31,849 bases of DNA from Caryophanales bacterium (GCA_902362975.1 CABIYO010000016.1:1-31849); one strand, 5' to 3'; shown: positions 1 to 9,052, numbered from the stretch's first letter. Notes: generated by a model from the letters alone, not told the origin. Made by a program: numbers and translations.

Positions 1-45
1 CTCAAGCTGCCTGATCTGATGTTCGTTGAAGATGATTTTACTCAT
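1..45 (-). CDS. 5' end of an IS3-family OrfA-like (HTH) transposase gene, leaves the window
   Basis: The first 15 codons read leftward from an ATG at 45-43 and give MSKIIFNEHQIRQLE. This resembles the start of helix-turn-helix OrfA proteins of IS3/IS150-group elements, a resemblance recalled and not searched. A purine-rich ribosome binding site (GGGGGAA on the minus strand, 54-60) lies about 8 nt upstream, and a TATAAT-like -10 lies at 78-83. The gene sits just inside a 101-bp sequence that looks like an IS end (56-156), which supports a transposase identity. The rest lies outside the window, so neither completeness nor family can be confirmed. Confidence 0.5.
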   Translation of the reverse strand, partial: MSKIIFNEHQIRQLE

Positions 46-55
46 GGATGCGTTC

Positions 56-156
56 CCCCGTTTGTATGAATAGGTTCATTATATCGATTCGATCGCACGC
101 GAAAAACCCTGAATGAGCACTTTTTATCAAGTGTCTATCATTCAGGGTTCAGTTCA
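56..156 (-). repeat. IS3-like left end, copy 1 of a 101-bp inverted repeat pair
   Basis: Read on the minus strand from 156, it begins TGAACTGAACCC, an IS150-group-like terminus, then forms a hairpin (AACCCTGAATGA paired with TCATTCAGGGTT) followed by T residues, then a TATAAT box. It matches 9815-9915 in inverted orientation at 95 of 101 positions. The hairpin would block outside transcription from entering the transposase gene, a usual design of IS ends. The element body extends leftward out of the window. Confidence 0.75.
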
Positions 157-189
157 CTTCGGGTGGTTCTTTTTATTTGATGAATTATA

Positions 190-883
190 AAATTAAGTGC
201 AACACCCAAAAGTGAACGCACAAAAAGCCCACAGCGACGTCCTCGTGTAGAATGAAGTTACGACACAAACATTCAGACGGAGGAATCGCTATGAGCTATA
301 TTCATCTTACCACAACGGAACGCGTGAAAATAGAGACGTATCTGGAGCTCCGGATGTCCATCCGGTCCATCGCGAGATGGCTCGGGCGACAGCCATCGAC
401 CGTCTCGCGGGAGATCAGACGGAACCCCGACTACGTGGCTGAACGTGCCCAGAAACGCTACGAGAAGGCGAAGACCAACTGTGGCGCCAAGACGAAACTC
501 GACGACACGATGCGACGGGCGATCGTCGGGAAGCTGCGTGCGACCTGGTCCCCGGAACAGATCGTCGGCCGTCTCTACACAGGAATAATTGCCTTCTCCA
601 CCATCTACCGTTGGATCTATGCGGGACGGATCGACGTGCCCCTGACCGTGCTCCGCCAGAAAGGAAACGTCAAAAGCCGACCCGTACTCATCGTGGCAAC
701 GGGGGAGCAACGAGAACGCCAACGGGCTCCTCCGCGAGTTCTTCCCGAAAGGAACGGACTTCGCGCAGGTGGCGCACGACGAACTTGCGGACGCGCTCGC
801 CAAGATCAACGGGCGACCGAGAAAATGCCTGAACTGGAAAACCGCACACGAGGCCTTCACCGAGGAAGTGTTGCGCTTAATTT
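190..883 (+). mobile_element. IS30-family insertion sequence remnant with internal deletion
   Basis: It is bounded by short imperfect terminal inverted repeats: AAATTAAGTGCAACAC at 190-205 and its complement with one difference at 868-883. It contains both ends of an IS30-type transposase gene but not the middle, so about 0.7 kb remains of an element usually slightly over 1 kb. The DNA is clearly more GC-rich than the restriction genes that follow. No clear target duplication is visible. It lies between the IS3-like end and the hsd operon, so the island boundary has been hit by at least two IS types. Confidence 0.75.
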
Positions 884-885
884 GA
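291..885 (+). pseudogene. IS30-family transposase, frameshifted and internally deleted
   Basis: The start at 291 follows GGAGGA with good spacing. Residues 1 to about 125 carry the N-terminal helix-turn-helix (TERVKIETYLELRMSIRSIA, then RQPSTVSREIRRN) and the SPEQIVGRL and STIYRWIYAG blocks typical of IS30 transposases. Near 662 a single-base loss seems to shift the frame: the expected KRQKPT continuation is found in the next frame. A large deletion then joins this to 694, where a third frame reads WQRGSNENANGLLREFFPKG and runs to the TGA at 883-885. The retained Glu of GSNEN is probably the last residue of the DDE triad, and the segment with both Asp residues is missing. The product cannot be an active transposase. 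Confidence 0.85.
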
Positions 886-908
886 CAAACCCACAAGAAA
901 AATAAGGT

Positions 909-937
909 TTGATTTAAAATGTATTTTGTTATATATT
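909..937 (+). promoter_or_regulatory. Probable sigma-A promoter of the hsd operon
   Basis: TTGATT at 909-914 and TATATT at 932-937 are separated by 17 bp. They lie in an AT-rich stretch just after the IS30 right end and about 50 bp before the first gene. This is the only convincing promoter upstream of the operon, so transcription seems to be self-contained within the island. Confidence 0.5.
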
Positions 938-988
938 CAATTTAACATATATCAAATAAGTGATTTAACAAATGAACGGAGGTGCAAT

Positions 989-1585
989 ATGTTACTTGGT
1001 GAGATTGCTGAAATCAAAACAGGTATGGTATTAACGAGGAAAAAGGCGGAGTTTCCAAAAGATGTGAAAGCTACTTATCGACTAATCACGTTAAAAAATA
1101 TTACTGAAAATGGAATATTGAATGATGAGCCGTTTGAAGAATTCCAAAGCAATGATGTATTAAATCCTCAACACTTCACAGGGAACGGGGATGTATTAAT
1201 CAGGCTAAGCTTCCCCCATACTGCAATTCATATTAATGAGGCAATGACAGGTCTGTTAGTCCCATCATACTTTGCTATTATTAAAGTAGATTCCCATAAG
1301 TTTTTACCAGAGTATATCGCATGGTACTTGAATACGGATGAAGTCAAAAAAGAGCTGGAACGTTCACAAGCTGGGACCCGTATTCCAAGTACAAACAAAA
1401 CAGCATTAAGTGCAATTCCTATAGAAGGGATCCCATTAACAAAGCAACAGGCAATAGTGAATCTTTATAATCTGCATCAAAAGGAAAAGCTATTGTATTC
1501 ACAACTGATTGAAGAAAAAGAGAAATGGTTCACAGCATTAACAAAGAAAATGATAAAAGGTGAAATGAAGGAGGATATATCATGA
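989..1585 (+). CDS. hsdS: Half-length type I restriction specificity subunit (HsdS-like, single TRD)
   Basis: The protein has 198 residues, about half a normal HsdS. The start at 989 follows GGAGGTG. The first ~150 residues look like one target recognition domain, opening with LLGEIAEIKTGMV and showing the GNGDVLIRLSFPHTA strand. The last ~50 residues (TKQQAIVNLYNLHQKEK onward) form the predicted coiled-coil spacer. There is no second TRD. It overlaps hsdM by the ATGA at 1582-1585, so the two are translationally coupled. Half-S proteins can dimerise to give a symmetric recognition site, or combine with other subunits. Whether this one is a working alternative specificity subunit or an accessory copy next to the full HsdS at 4667 cannot be told from sequence. 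Confidence 0.8.
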   Translation: MLLGEIAEIKTGMVLTRKKAEFPKDVKATYRLITLKNITENGILNDEPFEEFQSNDVLNPQHFTGNGDVLIRLSFPHTAIHINEAMTGLLVPSYFAIIKVDSHKFLPEYIAWYLNTDEVKKELERSQAGTRIPSTNKTALSAIPIEGIPLTKQQAIVNLYNLHQKEKLLYSQLIEEKEKWFTALTKKMIKGEMKEDIS

Positions 1586-3111
1586 GTGAAAAAGTGACAA
1601 AAGACCAAATTAACGGTGTACTATGGCAAGCGGCCGATACATTTAGAGGAAAGGTAGATTCCAGTACATATAAAGATTATATACTGACAATGCTGTTCAT
1701 CAAGTATTTAAGTGATGCTTATAAAGAGCATTTAGAAGAGTATACGAAGCGTTATGATGGTGATGAACAACGGATTCAGCGTGCGTTATCAAGAGAGCGA
1801 TTTGTGTTAGATGAACAGTCTACATTTGATTACTTGTATAGCAAACGCAATGATGCTGAGATTGGTGAAATCATCAACAAAGCATTGGAACGGCTTGAGA
1901 ACGAAAATACAGGCAAACTTCGTGGCGTGTTCCGTAATATTGACTTTAACAGTGAAGCGATTCTTGGGAAAGCAAAAGAACGAAATGCAATGCTCCGTTC
2001 TTTATTAGAGGATTTTAATAAGTTGACATTAAAGCCATCAGTCGTAGGAAATGAAGATGTCATTGGTGATGCTTACCAATACATGATTGAACGTTTTGCA
2101 TCAGATGCAGGTAAGAAGGGCGGAGAATTTTACACGCCGTCAATGGCTTCAGAATTGTTAGCACGCCTTGTCAAACCTCAAGAAAATGATCGTATTTATG
2201 ACCCTACCTGCGGATCAGGCTCTCTTCTTATACGTGTTGCAAACCAAGTGCCAAATAAGAAAGTAGCCATCTATGGTCAAGAACGCAATGGGGCAACACA
2301 TTCATTAGCATTGATGAATATGTATTTGCATGGAATTGATGATGCGAAAATTGAGTGGGGCGACACATTAGCAAATCCTCTTCATTTAGAAGATGGAAAG
2401 CTGATGAAATTCCAAGCAATCGTAGCGAACCCTCCATTTTCATTGGACAAATGGGCAATGGGCTTTGCTGGGGAAGGCAATACGGACAGTAAATTTAAAA
2501 TGGATGCAAGTTTAGATCCATACCGTCGCTTTGAATGGGGTGTTCCGCCGAGCAGTAAAGGTGATTATGCGTTCGTACAGCACATGCTTTATTCCCTAGC
2601 GGAAAACGGTCGTATGGCAACAATCCTTCCGCATGGTGTGCTTTTCCGAGGAGCAAGCGAAGGGAAAATTCGTCAGCAAATCATTGAGATGAACTTACTG
2701 GATGCAGTAATCGGACTACCTGAAGGGTTGTTTTATGGGACTGGAATCCCTGCTTGTATCCTTGTGTTCAAGAAGAATCGTACTCGCAAAGATGTTCTTT
2801 TCATTGATGCGTCTGCGGAAGGCAATTATGAAAAAGGAAAGAACCAAAACCAATTAAGAGAACAGGATATTGCTAAAATTGTAGAAACATATGACAACTG
2901 GGAAACAATTGATAAATACTCGTATGTCGCTACATTAGATGAAATTAAGGAAAATGACTATAACTTGAATATTCCTCGCTACGTGGACACATTTGAAGAA
3001 GAAGAGCCTGTTGATATGGCACAGGTTAAAGAAAATATACAGAACATTAAGCAGGAGCTTGCAGAAGTGGAAGAACAGATGGAGAAGTATTTGCAAGAGT
3101 TAGGGTTGTAA
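1582..3111 (+). CDS. hsdM: Type I restriction-modification system DNA methyltransferase subunit HsdM
   Basis: This is the N6-adenine methyltransferase subunit, which works as an M2S complex and modifies the host recognition site. The protein has 509 residues, normal for the family. The N-terminal helical domain starts with VTKDQINGVLWQAADTFRGK. The SAM-binding motif I is DPTCGSGSLL at about residue 206, and the catalytic motif IV is NPPF at about 283. A C-terminal coiled coil (about 480-509) would contact HsdS. The start overlaps the stop of the half-S gene, and AAGGAGG lies upstream. No lesion is visible, so it should be active. Confidence 0.96.
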   Translation: MSEKVTKDQINGVLWQAADTFRGKVDSSTYKDYILTMLFIKYLSDAYKEHLEEYTKRYDGDEQRIQRALSRERFVLDEQSTFDYLYSKRNDAEIGEIINKALERLENENTGKLRGVFRNIDFNSEAILGKAKERNAMLRSLLEDFNKLTLKPSVVGNEDVIGDAYQYMIERFASDAGKKGGEFYTPSMASELLARLVKPQENDRIYDPTCGSGSLLIRVANQVPNKKVAIYGQERNGATHSLALMNMYLHGIDDAKIEWGDTLANPLHLEDGKLMKFQAIVANPPFSLDKWAMGFAGEGNTDSKFKMDASLDPYRRFEWGVPPSSKGDYAFVQHMLYSLAENGRMATILPHGVLFRGASEGKIRQQIIEMNLLDAVIGLPEGLFYGTGIPACILVFKKNRTRKDVLFIDASAEGNYEKGKNQNQLREQDIAKIVETYDNWETIDKYSYVATLDEIKENDYNLNIPRYVDTFEEEEPVDMAQVKENIQNIKQELAEVEEQMEKYLQELGL

Positions 3112-3167
3112 TCAATGTTTTAATGGGAAATATTTATGATTGAAATTAAAACTGGGGGAGATAGGGG

Positions 3168-3683
3168 ATGGCATTAGCAAAAGCAGATTTTTATTTCGGA
3201 GCACTATTATCAAGGCTGGTTAATAGTGGGTTTGCACCTGCAATTATTGAGGAGGGGGAAAAGCGACGCATATATTCGTTAGCAAATGATTTTGGTGATT
3301 ATACAGTATATGCAAAGTACGCTTCCAAACCTGATGGAGATAAGGCTGAAATAAAAAGATGGGATTTTTTATTTAGCCCAGAAGAATTGTTAAGCATTCA
3401 AAATGGACACAGTGGAGTACAGTATGTTTTTGCGTTTGTATGTGGATTGGAAGAATTGAAAGACAGTGAAATTGCTTTTTTAACATATGAAGACTTTCGG
3501 AAATGCATCGGGATAGATTATCAAACACCAAACCGTCGTGTGTCAGTAAAGCTGGAAAAGGGAAGTTGGAATTTTATTATTTATGGGACAGGTCTTGATG
3601 GAAAAGAAAGTCCGATTAAGGTCACAAGAAATTTAGAAAAACGTCTAAAGCAACTTTCCACAACTAATATTTCAGTTGGTTAA
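3168..3683 (+). CDS. Unknown protein inside the hsd operon
   Basis: The protein has 171 residues. The start at 3168 follows GGGGGAG and TAGGGG, 56 bp after hsdM. I recognise no family. There is no signal peptide, membrane segment or Cys cluster. The sequence looks like a soluble alpha/beta protein with charged loops (KRWDFLFSPEELLSIQNG near the middle) and a basic C-terminal tail (RNLEKRLKQLS). Its base composition matches the neighbouring hsd genes and it reads in the same direction, so it probably travels with the system. It could be an accessory, regulatory or anti-phage component. No function should be assigned. Confidence 0.75.
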   Translation: MALAKADFYFGALLSRLVNSGFAPAIIEEGEKRRIYSLANDFGDYTVYAKYASKPDGDKAEIKRWDFLFSPEELLSIQNGHSGVQYVFAFVCGLEELKDSEIAFLTYEDFRKCIGIDYQTPNRRVSVKLEKGSWNFIIYGTGLDGKESPIKVTRNLEKRLKQLSTTNISVG

Positions 3684-3715
3684 ATGGAACTAAGCAAATC
3701 TAATCAAATAGACTC

Positions 3716-3798
3716 GAACTATTCGGTACAACCGAATAGTTCAACGGGAAGTCTTCGACTTTCCTTAGGAACTTGTAAGTAATTCTTACAAGTTCCTA
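3716..3798 (+). other. Three tandem perfect or near-perfect hairpins before dinD
   Basis: In 83 bp lie a 12-bp perfect stem with a 3-nt loop (3716-3727 with 3731-3742), an 8-bp stem with one wobble pair (3746-3753 with 3757-3764) and a 14-bp perfect stem with a 5-nt loop (3766-3779 with 3785-3798). None is followed by a T-run, so they are not ordinary intrinsic terminators. They fill most of the gap between the unknown gene and dinD. They could be an mRNA processing or stability element, an attenuator, or palindromic protein-binding sites. Confidence 0.8.
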
Positions 3799-3825
3799 TA
3801 AATTAAAATGTAAAGGGGATTTGGA

Positions 3826-4674
3826 ATGGCTGAAATTGATAAATATAGCGAGCGAACATTTGAACAATACAAACATGTTAACGAGTTTGGAGAGGATTTT
3901 TGGTATGCGAGGGATCTTCAACATGTTTTGGACTATGAACAATGGCGAAATTTCTTAAAAGTAATTGAAAAGGCACAAGAGGCTTGTAAAAATAGTGATC
4001 AATTGGTGTCAGACCATTTTGCTGAGGTTAGCAAAATGGTGGAGCTTGGTTCAGGAGCTATGAGAAGGATAGATGATCTTGAACTTTCTCGCTATGCCTG
4101 TTATTTGGTGGTTCAAAATGCAGATCCGAAAAAAGAAGTGGTTGCATTAGGGCAAACGTATTTTGCTGTTCAGACTCGTAAACAAGAATTGCAAGAGCAG
4201 TTTGAGTCTTTAGATGAAGATAAGAAGCGATTAGCTATTCGTAATGAATTAAAAGAGCATAATAAGTCTTTACAAGAAGCGGCCATGCTTGCGGGTGTTG
4301 AAACAAATATTGATTATGCAACTTTTCAGAACCATGGGTACAGAGGGTTGTATGGTGGATTGGATGCAAAAGCAATCCACGCTCGAAAAGGATTGAAAAA
4401 GAGTCATAAAATCTTAGATTATATGGGAAGTACAGAACTTGCGGCCAATCTGTTCCGAGCAACACAGACGGATGAAAAATTGCGTAGAGAGAACATTCAA
4501 GGAAAGTCGAACGCAAACCGTACCCACTTTGAAGTTGGGGCAAAAGTGAGACAAACCATACAAGAACTCGGCGGGACTATGCCTGAAGATTTGCCAACAC
4601 CTGAGAAAAGTATAAAGCAGATTGAAAAGTTGGAACAGAAGAAGCGATTAGAGGGTGAAACAAAGGATGAATAG
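3826..4674 (+). CDS. dinD: DinD-like DNA damage-inducible protein / antirepressor family
   Basis: The protein has 282 residues, close to E. coli DinD. The N-terminal half (FEQYKHVNEFGEDFWYARDL, then SRYACYLVVQNADPKKE and ALGQTYFAVQTRKQE) matches the BRO-N/DinD pattern. The C-terminal half contains GLYGGLDAKAIHARKGLKKS and TELAANLFRATQTDEKLR, also DinD-like. E. coli DinD is SOS-induced and inhibits RecA strand exchange. DinD-like genes recur inside type I restriction loci, where their role is unclear. No Gram-positive LexA box (GAAC-N4-GTTC type) is visible upstream. AAAGGGGAT precedes the start. The gene overlaps hsdS by 8 bp. Confidence 0.88.
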   Translation: MAEIDKYSERTFEQYKHVNEFGEDFWYARDLQHVLDYEQWRNFLKVIEKAQEACKNSDQLVSDHFAEVSKMVELGSGAMRRIDDLELSRYACYLVVQNADPKKEVVALGQTYFAVQTRKQELQEQFESLDEDKKRLAIRNELKEHNKSLQEAAMLAGVETNIDYATFQNHGYRGLYGGLDAKAIHARKGLKKSHKILDYMGSTELAANLFRATQTDEKLRRENIQGKSNANRTHFEVGAKVRQTIQELGGTMPEDLPTPEKSIKQIEKLEQKKRLEGETKDE

Positions 4675-5899
4675 TATTAAAGAAAAAGTGCCTTATCCGT
4701 CTGATTGGAAAGTTAAAAAGCTTGGTGAGTTAGGAGAATTTTTAAAAGGAAAAGGCATTTCAAAAAGTGAGACCATAGAAAGTGGCTTACCCTGTATAAG
4801 ATATGGTGAAATATATACTCGTCATCATGATTATATCAAGGAATTTTACTCATTTGTAGATGAGGATACAGCAAATAAAAGTACAGAGATAATGAAAGGC
4901 GATATATTATTTGCAGGTTCAGGTGAAACGGCAGAGGAAATTGGTAAATCTGTAGCTTATCTTCATGAAGAAAAGGCTTATGCAGGTGGAGATATTATTA
5001 TATTAAGAACAAAAGATGTCGATAGTAAGTACCTTGCTTTTGCTTTAAATGAAGGTAGATTAGCAAAGGAAAGGGCGAAATTGGGTCAAGGTCATTCAGT
5101 TGTCCATATTTATCCCAAAGAACTTAAAGAATTAATTATTCATTTACCATCTGAGATTGAACAACAAAAAATCGCCTCCATCCTCTCCACTTGGGACAAG
5201 GCAATTGAGCTAAAAGAAAAGCTAATCGAGCAGAAGAAAGAGCAGAAAAAAGGATTAATGCAGAAGTTGTTGACGGGTGAAGTGAGATTACCTGGGTTTG
5301 AGGGGGAATGGAGACAGGTTAGGTTAGGGAAACTTACTAAACTCCAAGGTGGTTATGCTTTTAAATCTACTGAATTTGTGAAACAAGGCATACCGATTAT
5401 TCGAATTTCCAATATTGCCCCTGAGATAACAGATACTAATCAAGATTTTGTATACTATGATGAAGTAGAAATATCAGATAGTTTCAAAGTTAACTTTGGA
5501 GATATATTAATTGCTATGTCAGGAGCAACAACAGGAAAGGTTGGACTTTATAAAAATAGAGAATTAGCATATCTGAACCAACGAGTAGGGAAATTTGTAA
5601 ACCTTGATGAAAGTAAATTAGATTATAGTTTTCTATATCATTTGGTAATGTCATCTACGTTTAAACTACAATTAAAAGAAGAATTAGCAACTGGTGCACA
5701 ACCTAACATTAGTAGTAAGCAGATTGAAAACTTTAAATTTAACATACCACCTTTAGATGAACAAAAGAAAATATCAAGAACGTTGAATCAAATTGACCGA
5801 TCAATTATTTTACAAGAGAAAGAAATAGCTTTATTAAAACACCAAAAACAAGGCCTAATGCAACTTCTTCTTACAGGAAAAGTCAGAGTGAAGGTATAA
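4667..5899 (+). CDS. hsdS: Type I restriction system specificity subunit HsdS (two TRDs)
   Basis: The protein has 410 residues from the ATG at 4667, chosen because GAGGGTG at 4651-4657 is well spaced for it. A GTG at 4655 is too close to that site. The first TRD spans about 1-165. A conserved coiled-coil spacer with QQKIASILSTWDKAIELKEK and GLMQKLLTGEVRL ends near 205. The second TRD spans about 206-355, and a second spacer (EQKKISRTLNQIDRSIILQE, GLMQLLLTGKVRV) closes the protein. The two spacers are recognisable internal repeats, the usual HsdS design giving a bipartite DNA target. It is translationally coupled to dinD. With HsdM and HsdR it should form a complete system. Confidence 0.94.
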   Translation: MNSIKEKVPYPSDWKVKKLGELGEFLKGKGISKSETIESGLPCIRYGEIYTRHHDYIKEFYSFVDEDTANKSTEIMKGDILFAGSGETAEEIGKSVAYLHEEKAYAGGDIIILRTKDVDSKYLAFALNEGRLAKERAKLGQGHSVVHIYPKELKELIIHLPSEIEQQKIASILSTWDKAIELKEKLIEQKKEQKKGLMQKLLTGEVRLPGFEGEWRQVRLGKLTKLQGGYAFKSTEFVKQGIPIIRISNIAPEITDTNQDFVYYDEVEISDSFKVNFGDILIAMSGATTGKVGLYKNRELAYLNQRVGKFVNLDESKLDYSFLYHLVMSSTFKLQLKEELATGAQPNISSKQIENFKFNIPPLDEQKKISRTLNQIDRSIILQEKEIALLKHQKQGLMQLLLTGKVRVKV

Positions 5900-5944
5900 T
5901 TCCTTTGCTCCTTTTCCTTTATTCTAAACAATGGAGGTGGAGAA

Positions 5945-8900
5945 ATGTCGATCCCGCAAAGTTATGATGAACGTTATATTAGTCAACAGCCTGCGATTGA
6001 GGTATTGCAAGGCTTAGGGTATGAGTACATAGATGCTGAACGTGCAGAGGCAATGCGTGAAAATCTCTATAGTGTTTTGCTGAAAACGGTATTGGAAAAG
6101 AAACTGAAAGAGTTAAACTCCTATCAGTATAAAGGTGTCACATACAAGTTTAGCGATACAAATATCCAACAAGCGATGCGTGACTTGGATGAGCCACTCA
6201 CAAATGGGCTTGTAAAGGCAAATGAAAGCATTTATGAAACGTTGATGTTAGGCAGAACTTATACAGAGTTGCTTCCTGATGGCTCGAAAAAGTCTTTTAC
6301 GATTCAGTATATTGATTGGGAGAATGTTGAAAATAATGTGTTTCACATTGTAGAGGAATTTTCTGTAGAACGTGTAGACGGCAGGGGTACCGTTCGCCCA
6401 GACATTGTGTTGTTTGTAAATGGCATTCCGTTTGTGGTCATTGAATGCAAGAAGGCTTCCATTTCAATGGAACAAGGGATTAGTCAAATGATTCGAAATC
6501 AAAAAAACGACTATGTTCCCCAACTGTTTAAGTTTGTGCAGTTGGTGATGGCAACAAATAAAAACGAAACAAAATATGCGACATGTGGAACACCGAAGAA
6601 GTTCTGGTCAGTGTGGAAAGAAGAGCATGAGGAATGGTTAGATGATTGGTTACATCAAACCGTTGCGAACCGATTGCCAACGATGCAAGACAAAAACATC
6701 ATTTCCTTATTCCACCCTGAACGACTGCTTGAATTGACGTGTTTCTTTACACTGTTTGATAAAGATGTAAAAAAGGTGACACGTTATCAGCAGTATTTTG
6801 CGATAAAAGAGATATTAAGTACGATTCAAGATCGAGATGAAAACGGCAATAGACAGAGCGGGGTCATCTGGCACACCCAAGGGTCAGGTAAATCACTCAC
6901 AATGGTCATGCTTGCTCGTTATATTTTGTCGGAATTAAATGACTACCATCCTAAAATTATTGTCGTAACAGACAGGGTAGAGTTGGATAAACAAATTCAC
7001 AAAACATTTAATCACACAAGATTAAAAGCAAGTCGAGCGACATCAGGCAGTCATTTAGTTTCACTGATTAAAGATGGAAATGCTGATATCGTCACGACAT
7101 TAGTGCATAAATTTGATACAGCATCAACAAAACAACAGCCAATTGAATCGAGAGACATCTTTGTACTTGTCGATGAATCGCACCGTACACAATACGGTGA
7201 ACTGCATATCAAAATGAAAAAAGTATTTCCGAATGCGTGCTATCTTGGCTTTACAGGGACACCTCTCATGAAAAAAGAGAAAAGTACGATGATTAAATTC
7301 GGTAAGCTCATTCATAAATACACAATTGCCGATGGCGTAAAAGATCGTGCAATCGTTCCGTTGCTGTATGAAGGGAAAATGATTGATCAAACGGTCAACA
7401 AAACAGCGATTGATAACCGACTTTCAATGATAACTCGTCATCTGAATGATAAGCAAAAAGATGAAGTGATGAAAAAATGGAGTCATTTTGAACGAATTGC
7501 TTCTTCCGACCAACGCATTAGTATGATTGCATTTGATATTAATGAGCATTTTTATCGCAATTACAAGACGCAAGGGTCCCAATTTAAAGCCATGCTTGCG
7601 ACTAATAGCAAAATGGAAGCCATTCGTTATTTGGAAGCCTTTGAAGAGCTTGGCGATTTAAACTGTGCTGTCGTTATCTCACCTCCTGACCAAAGAGAGG
7701 GCCATGATGCGATAGATGAAGAATCAACTGACAAAATCCAGCGTTTCTGGCAACGGATGATGAATCGTTATGGAACGGCTGAAGACTATGAAGATGCCAT
7801 CAAAGATGAGTTTATACATGGTGACGATATTGATTTACTTATAGTGGTGGATAAGCTATTAACTGGCTTTGATGCACCACGAGCGTCGATTTTATATATT
7901 GATAAGCCAATGAAAGAACATACGCTACTGCAGGCGATTGCCAGGGTGAATCGTCTGTATGAAGGCAAAGACTACGGTTTAATCATTGATTACCGAGGAC
8001 TTTTATCTAAGTTGGATGAAGCTTTGCAAATGTATTCAGGAGCAGGCTTAGAAAACTTCGATCCAACTGATTTACAAGGTGCAATCCATGATGTTATTAC
8101 TGTGATTGGTTCACTTCGTCAACATCATTCCGACTTACTGCAACTCTTTTCTTCTATTAGAAATAAACAAGATGTAGAAGAGTATGAGGTATTGTTAGAA
8201 GACGAGGAGAAAAGAGAAACATTTTATGATACACTAAGCCAGTTTGGCCGCAACCTCGGTATCGCATTGGAATCCGAACGAATCTATAATGCATTACAGC
8301 CAGAGGAACTTGCCACATACAAAAAGGACTTGAAGTTTTTCCAAGAACTACGAAAAAGCGTAAAGTTGCGTTATTCGGATACGATTGACCATAAAGAATA
8401 TGAGGCGAAAATGCAAAAGCTGATGGATCAATATATCTCTGCTGAACAAGTCATTCGTATAACAAACCCAGTTGATATTCTCAATGAAAAGCAGTTTGAA
8501 GAGGAACTGGAGCGTTTGGAATCGAAACGTGCTAAAGCTGACGCAATCCGCACCCGTTTAACGAAAAGTGTTCATGCAAAATGGGATGAAAATCCTGCTT
8601 ATTTTAAGAAGTTTTCTGAGCGGATTCAGGAAGTGATTCAGGAGTATAAGGATAAGCGGATTTCTGAAGCGGAATACTTAAATAAAATGAAAGATATTAT
8701 GAATGACTATCGGACCGGTGAATCCAAAGAGGACTATCCAAGCGTTATTAAAGAAAACAAAGATGCACAAGCTTTTTACGGCGTGACGAAAGATATATTA
8801 TCTGAGGCGAAAGAAACATCTGCAAGTTACGGAGAGGACCTTCTTGGCGAATTAGCTTTGAAGATGGATGAAATTATTAAACAACATCAAAAGGTAGATT

Positions 8901-9052
8901 GGCACAACAATCTTCAAATTCATAATCGCATCGCACAAGATTTGGATGATCTTTTATATGACTTTTCCAAAGAACATAACGTTGAGTTAGATTATGACAC
9001 GATTGATAAATTGATTGAACAAATAAAAACGGTAGCAATCAGACGTTACTAA
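5945..9052 (+). CDS. hsdR: Type I restriction endonuclease motor/nuclease subunit HsdR
   Basis: The protein has 1035 residues, typical length. The N-terminal PD-(D/E)XK nuclease is visible as RPDIVLF near residue 150 and VIECKK near 166. The superfamily 2 translocase follows: Walker A QGSGKS near 312, DESH box (VLVDESHRTQYG) near 407, TGTP motif III near 435, and the arginine-finger motif QAIARVNR near 662. The C-terminal helical region (from about 800) would dock on the M2S complex. It translocates DNA by ATP hydrolysis and cuts unmodified DNA far from the site. The start follows GGAGGTGG, 45 bp after hsdS. No lesion is visible. Confidence 0.97.
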   Translation: MSIPQSYDERYISQQPAIEVLQGLGYEYIDAERAEAMRENLYSVLLKTVLEKKLKELNSYQYKGVTYKFSDTNIQQAMRDLDEPLTNGLVKANESIYETLMLGRTYTELLPDGSKKSFTIQYIDWENVENNVFHIVEEFSVERVDGRGTVRPDIVLFVNGIPFVVIECKKASISMEQGISQMIRNQKNDYVPQLFKFVQLVMATNKNETKYATCGTPKKFWSVWKEEHEEWLDDWLHQTVANRLPTMQDKNIISLFHPERLLELTCFFTLFDKDVKKVTRYQQYFAIKEILSTIQDRDENGNRQSGVIWHTQGSGKSLTMVMLARYILSELNDYHPKIIVVTDRVELDKQIHKTFNHTRLKASRATSGSHLVSLIKDGNADIVTTLVHKFDTASTKQQPIESRDIFVLVDESHRTQYGELHIKMKKVFPNACYLGFTGTPLMKKEKSTMIKFGKLIHKYTIADGVKDRAIVPLLYEGKMIDQTVNKTAIDNRLSMITRHLNDKQKDEVMKKWSHFERIASSDQRISMIAFDINEHFYRNYKTQGSQFKAMLATNSKMEAIRYLEAFEELGDLNCAVVISPPDQREGHDAIDEESTDKIQRFWQRMMNRYGTAEDYEDAIKDEFIHGDDIDLLIVVDKLLTGFDAPRASILYIDKPMKEHTLLQAIARVNRLYEGKDYGLIIDYRGLLSKLDEALQMYSGAGLENFDPTDLQGAIHDVITVIGSLRQHHSDLLQLFSSIRNKQDVEEYEVLLEDEEKRETFYDTLSQFGRNLGIALESERIYNALQPEELATYKKDLKFFQELRKSVKLRYSDTIDHKEYEAKMQKLMDQYISAEQVIRITNPVDILNEKQFEEELERLESKRAKADAIRTRLTKSVHAKWDENPAYFKKFSERIQEVIQEYKDKRISEAEYLNKMKDIMNDYRTGESKEDYPSVIKENKDAQAFYGVTKDILSEAKETSASYGEDLLGELALKMDEIIKQHQKVDWHNNLQIHNRIAQDLDDLLYDFSKEHNVELDYDTIDKLIEQIKTVAIRRY

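Noticed and set aside
273..896. Long open frame on the minus strand across the IS30 remnant
   Set aside because: It is antisense to clear IS30 transposase sequence, has no ribosome binding site and is a by-product of high GC.
3700..3826. LexA/SOS box before dinD
   Set aside because: GAAC occurs at 3716 but the second half-site does not match GTTC at the required spacing; the palindrome there is a 12-bp hairpin instead.
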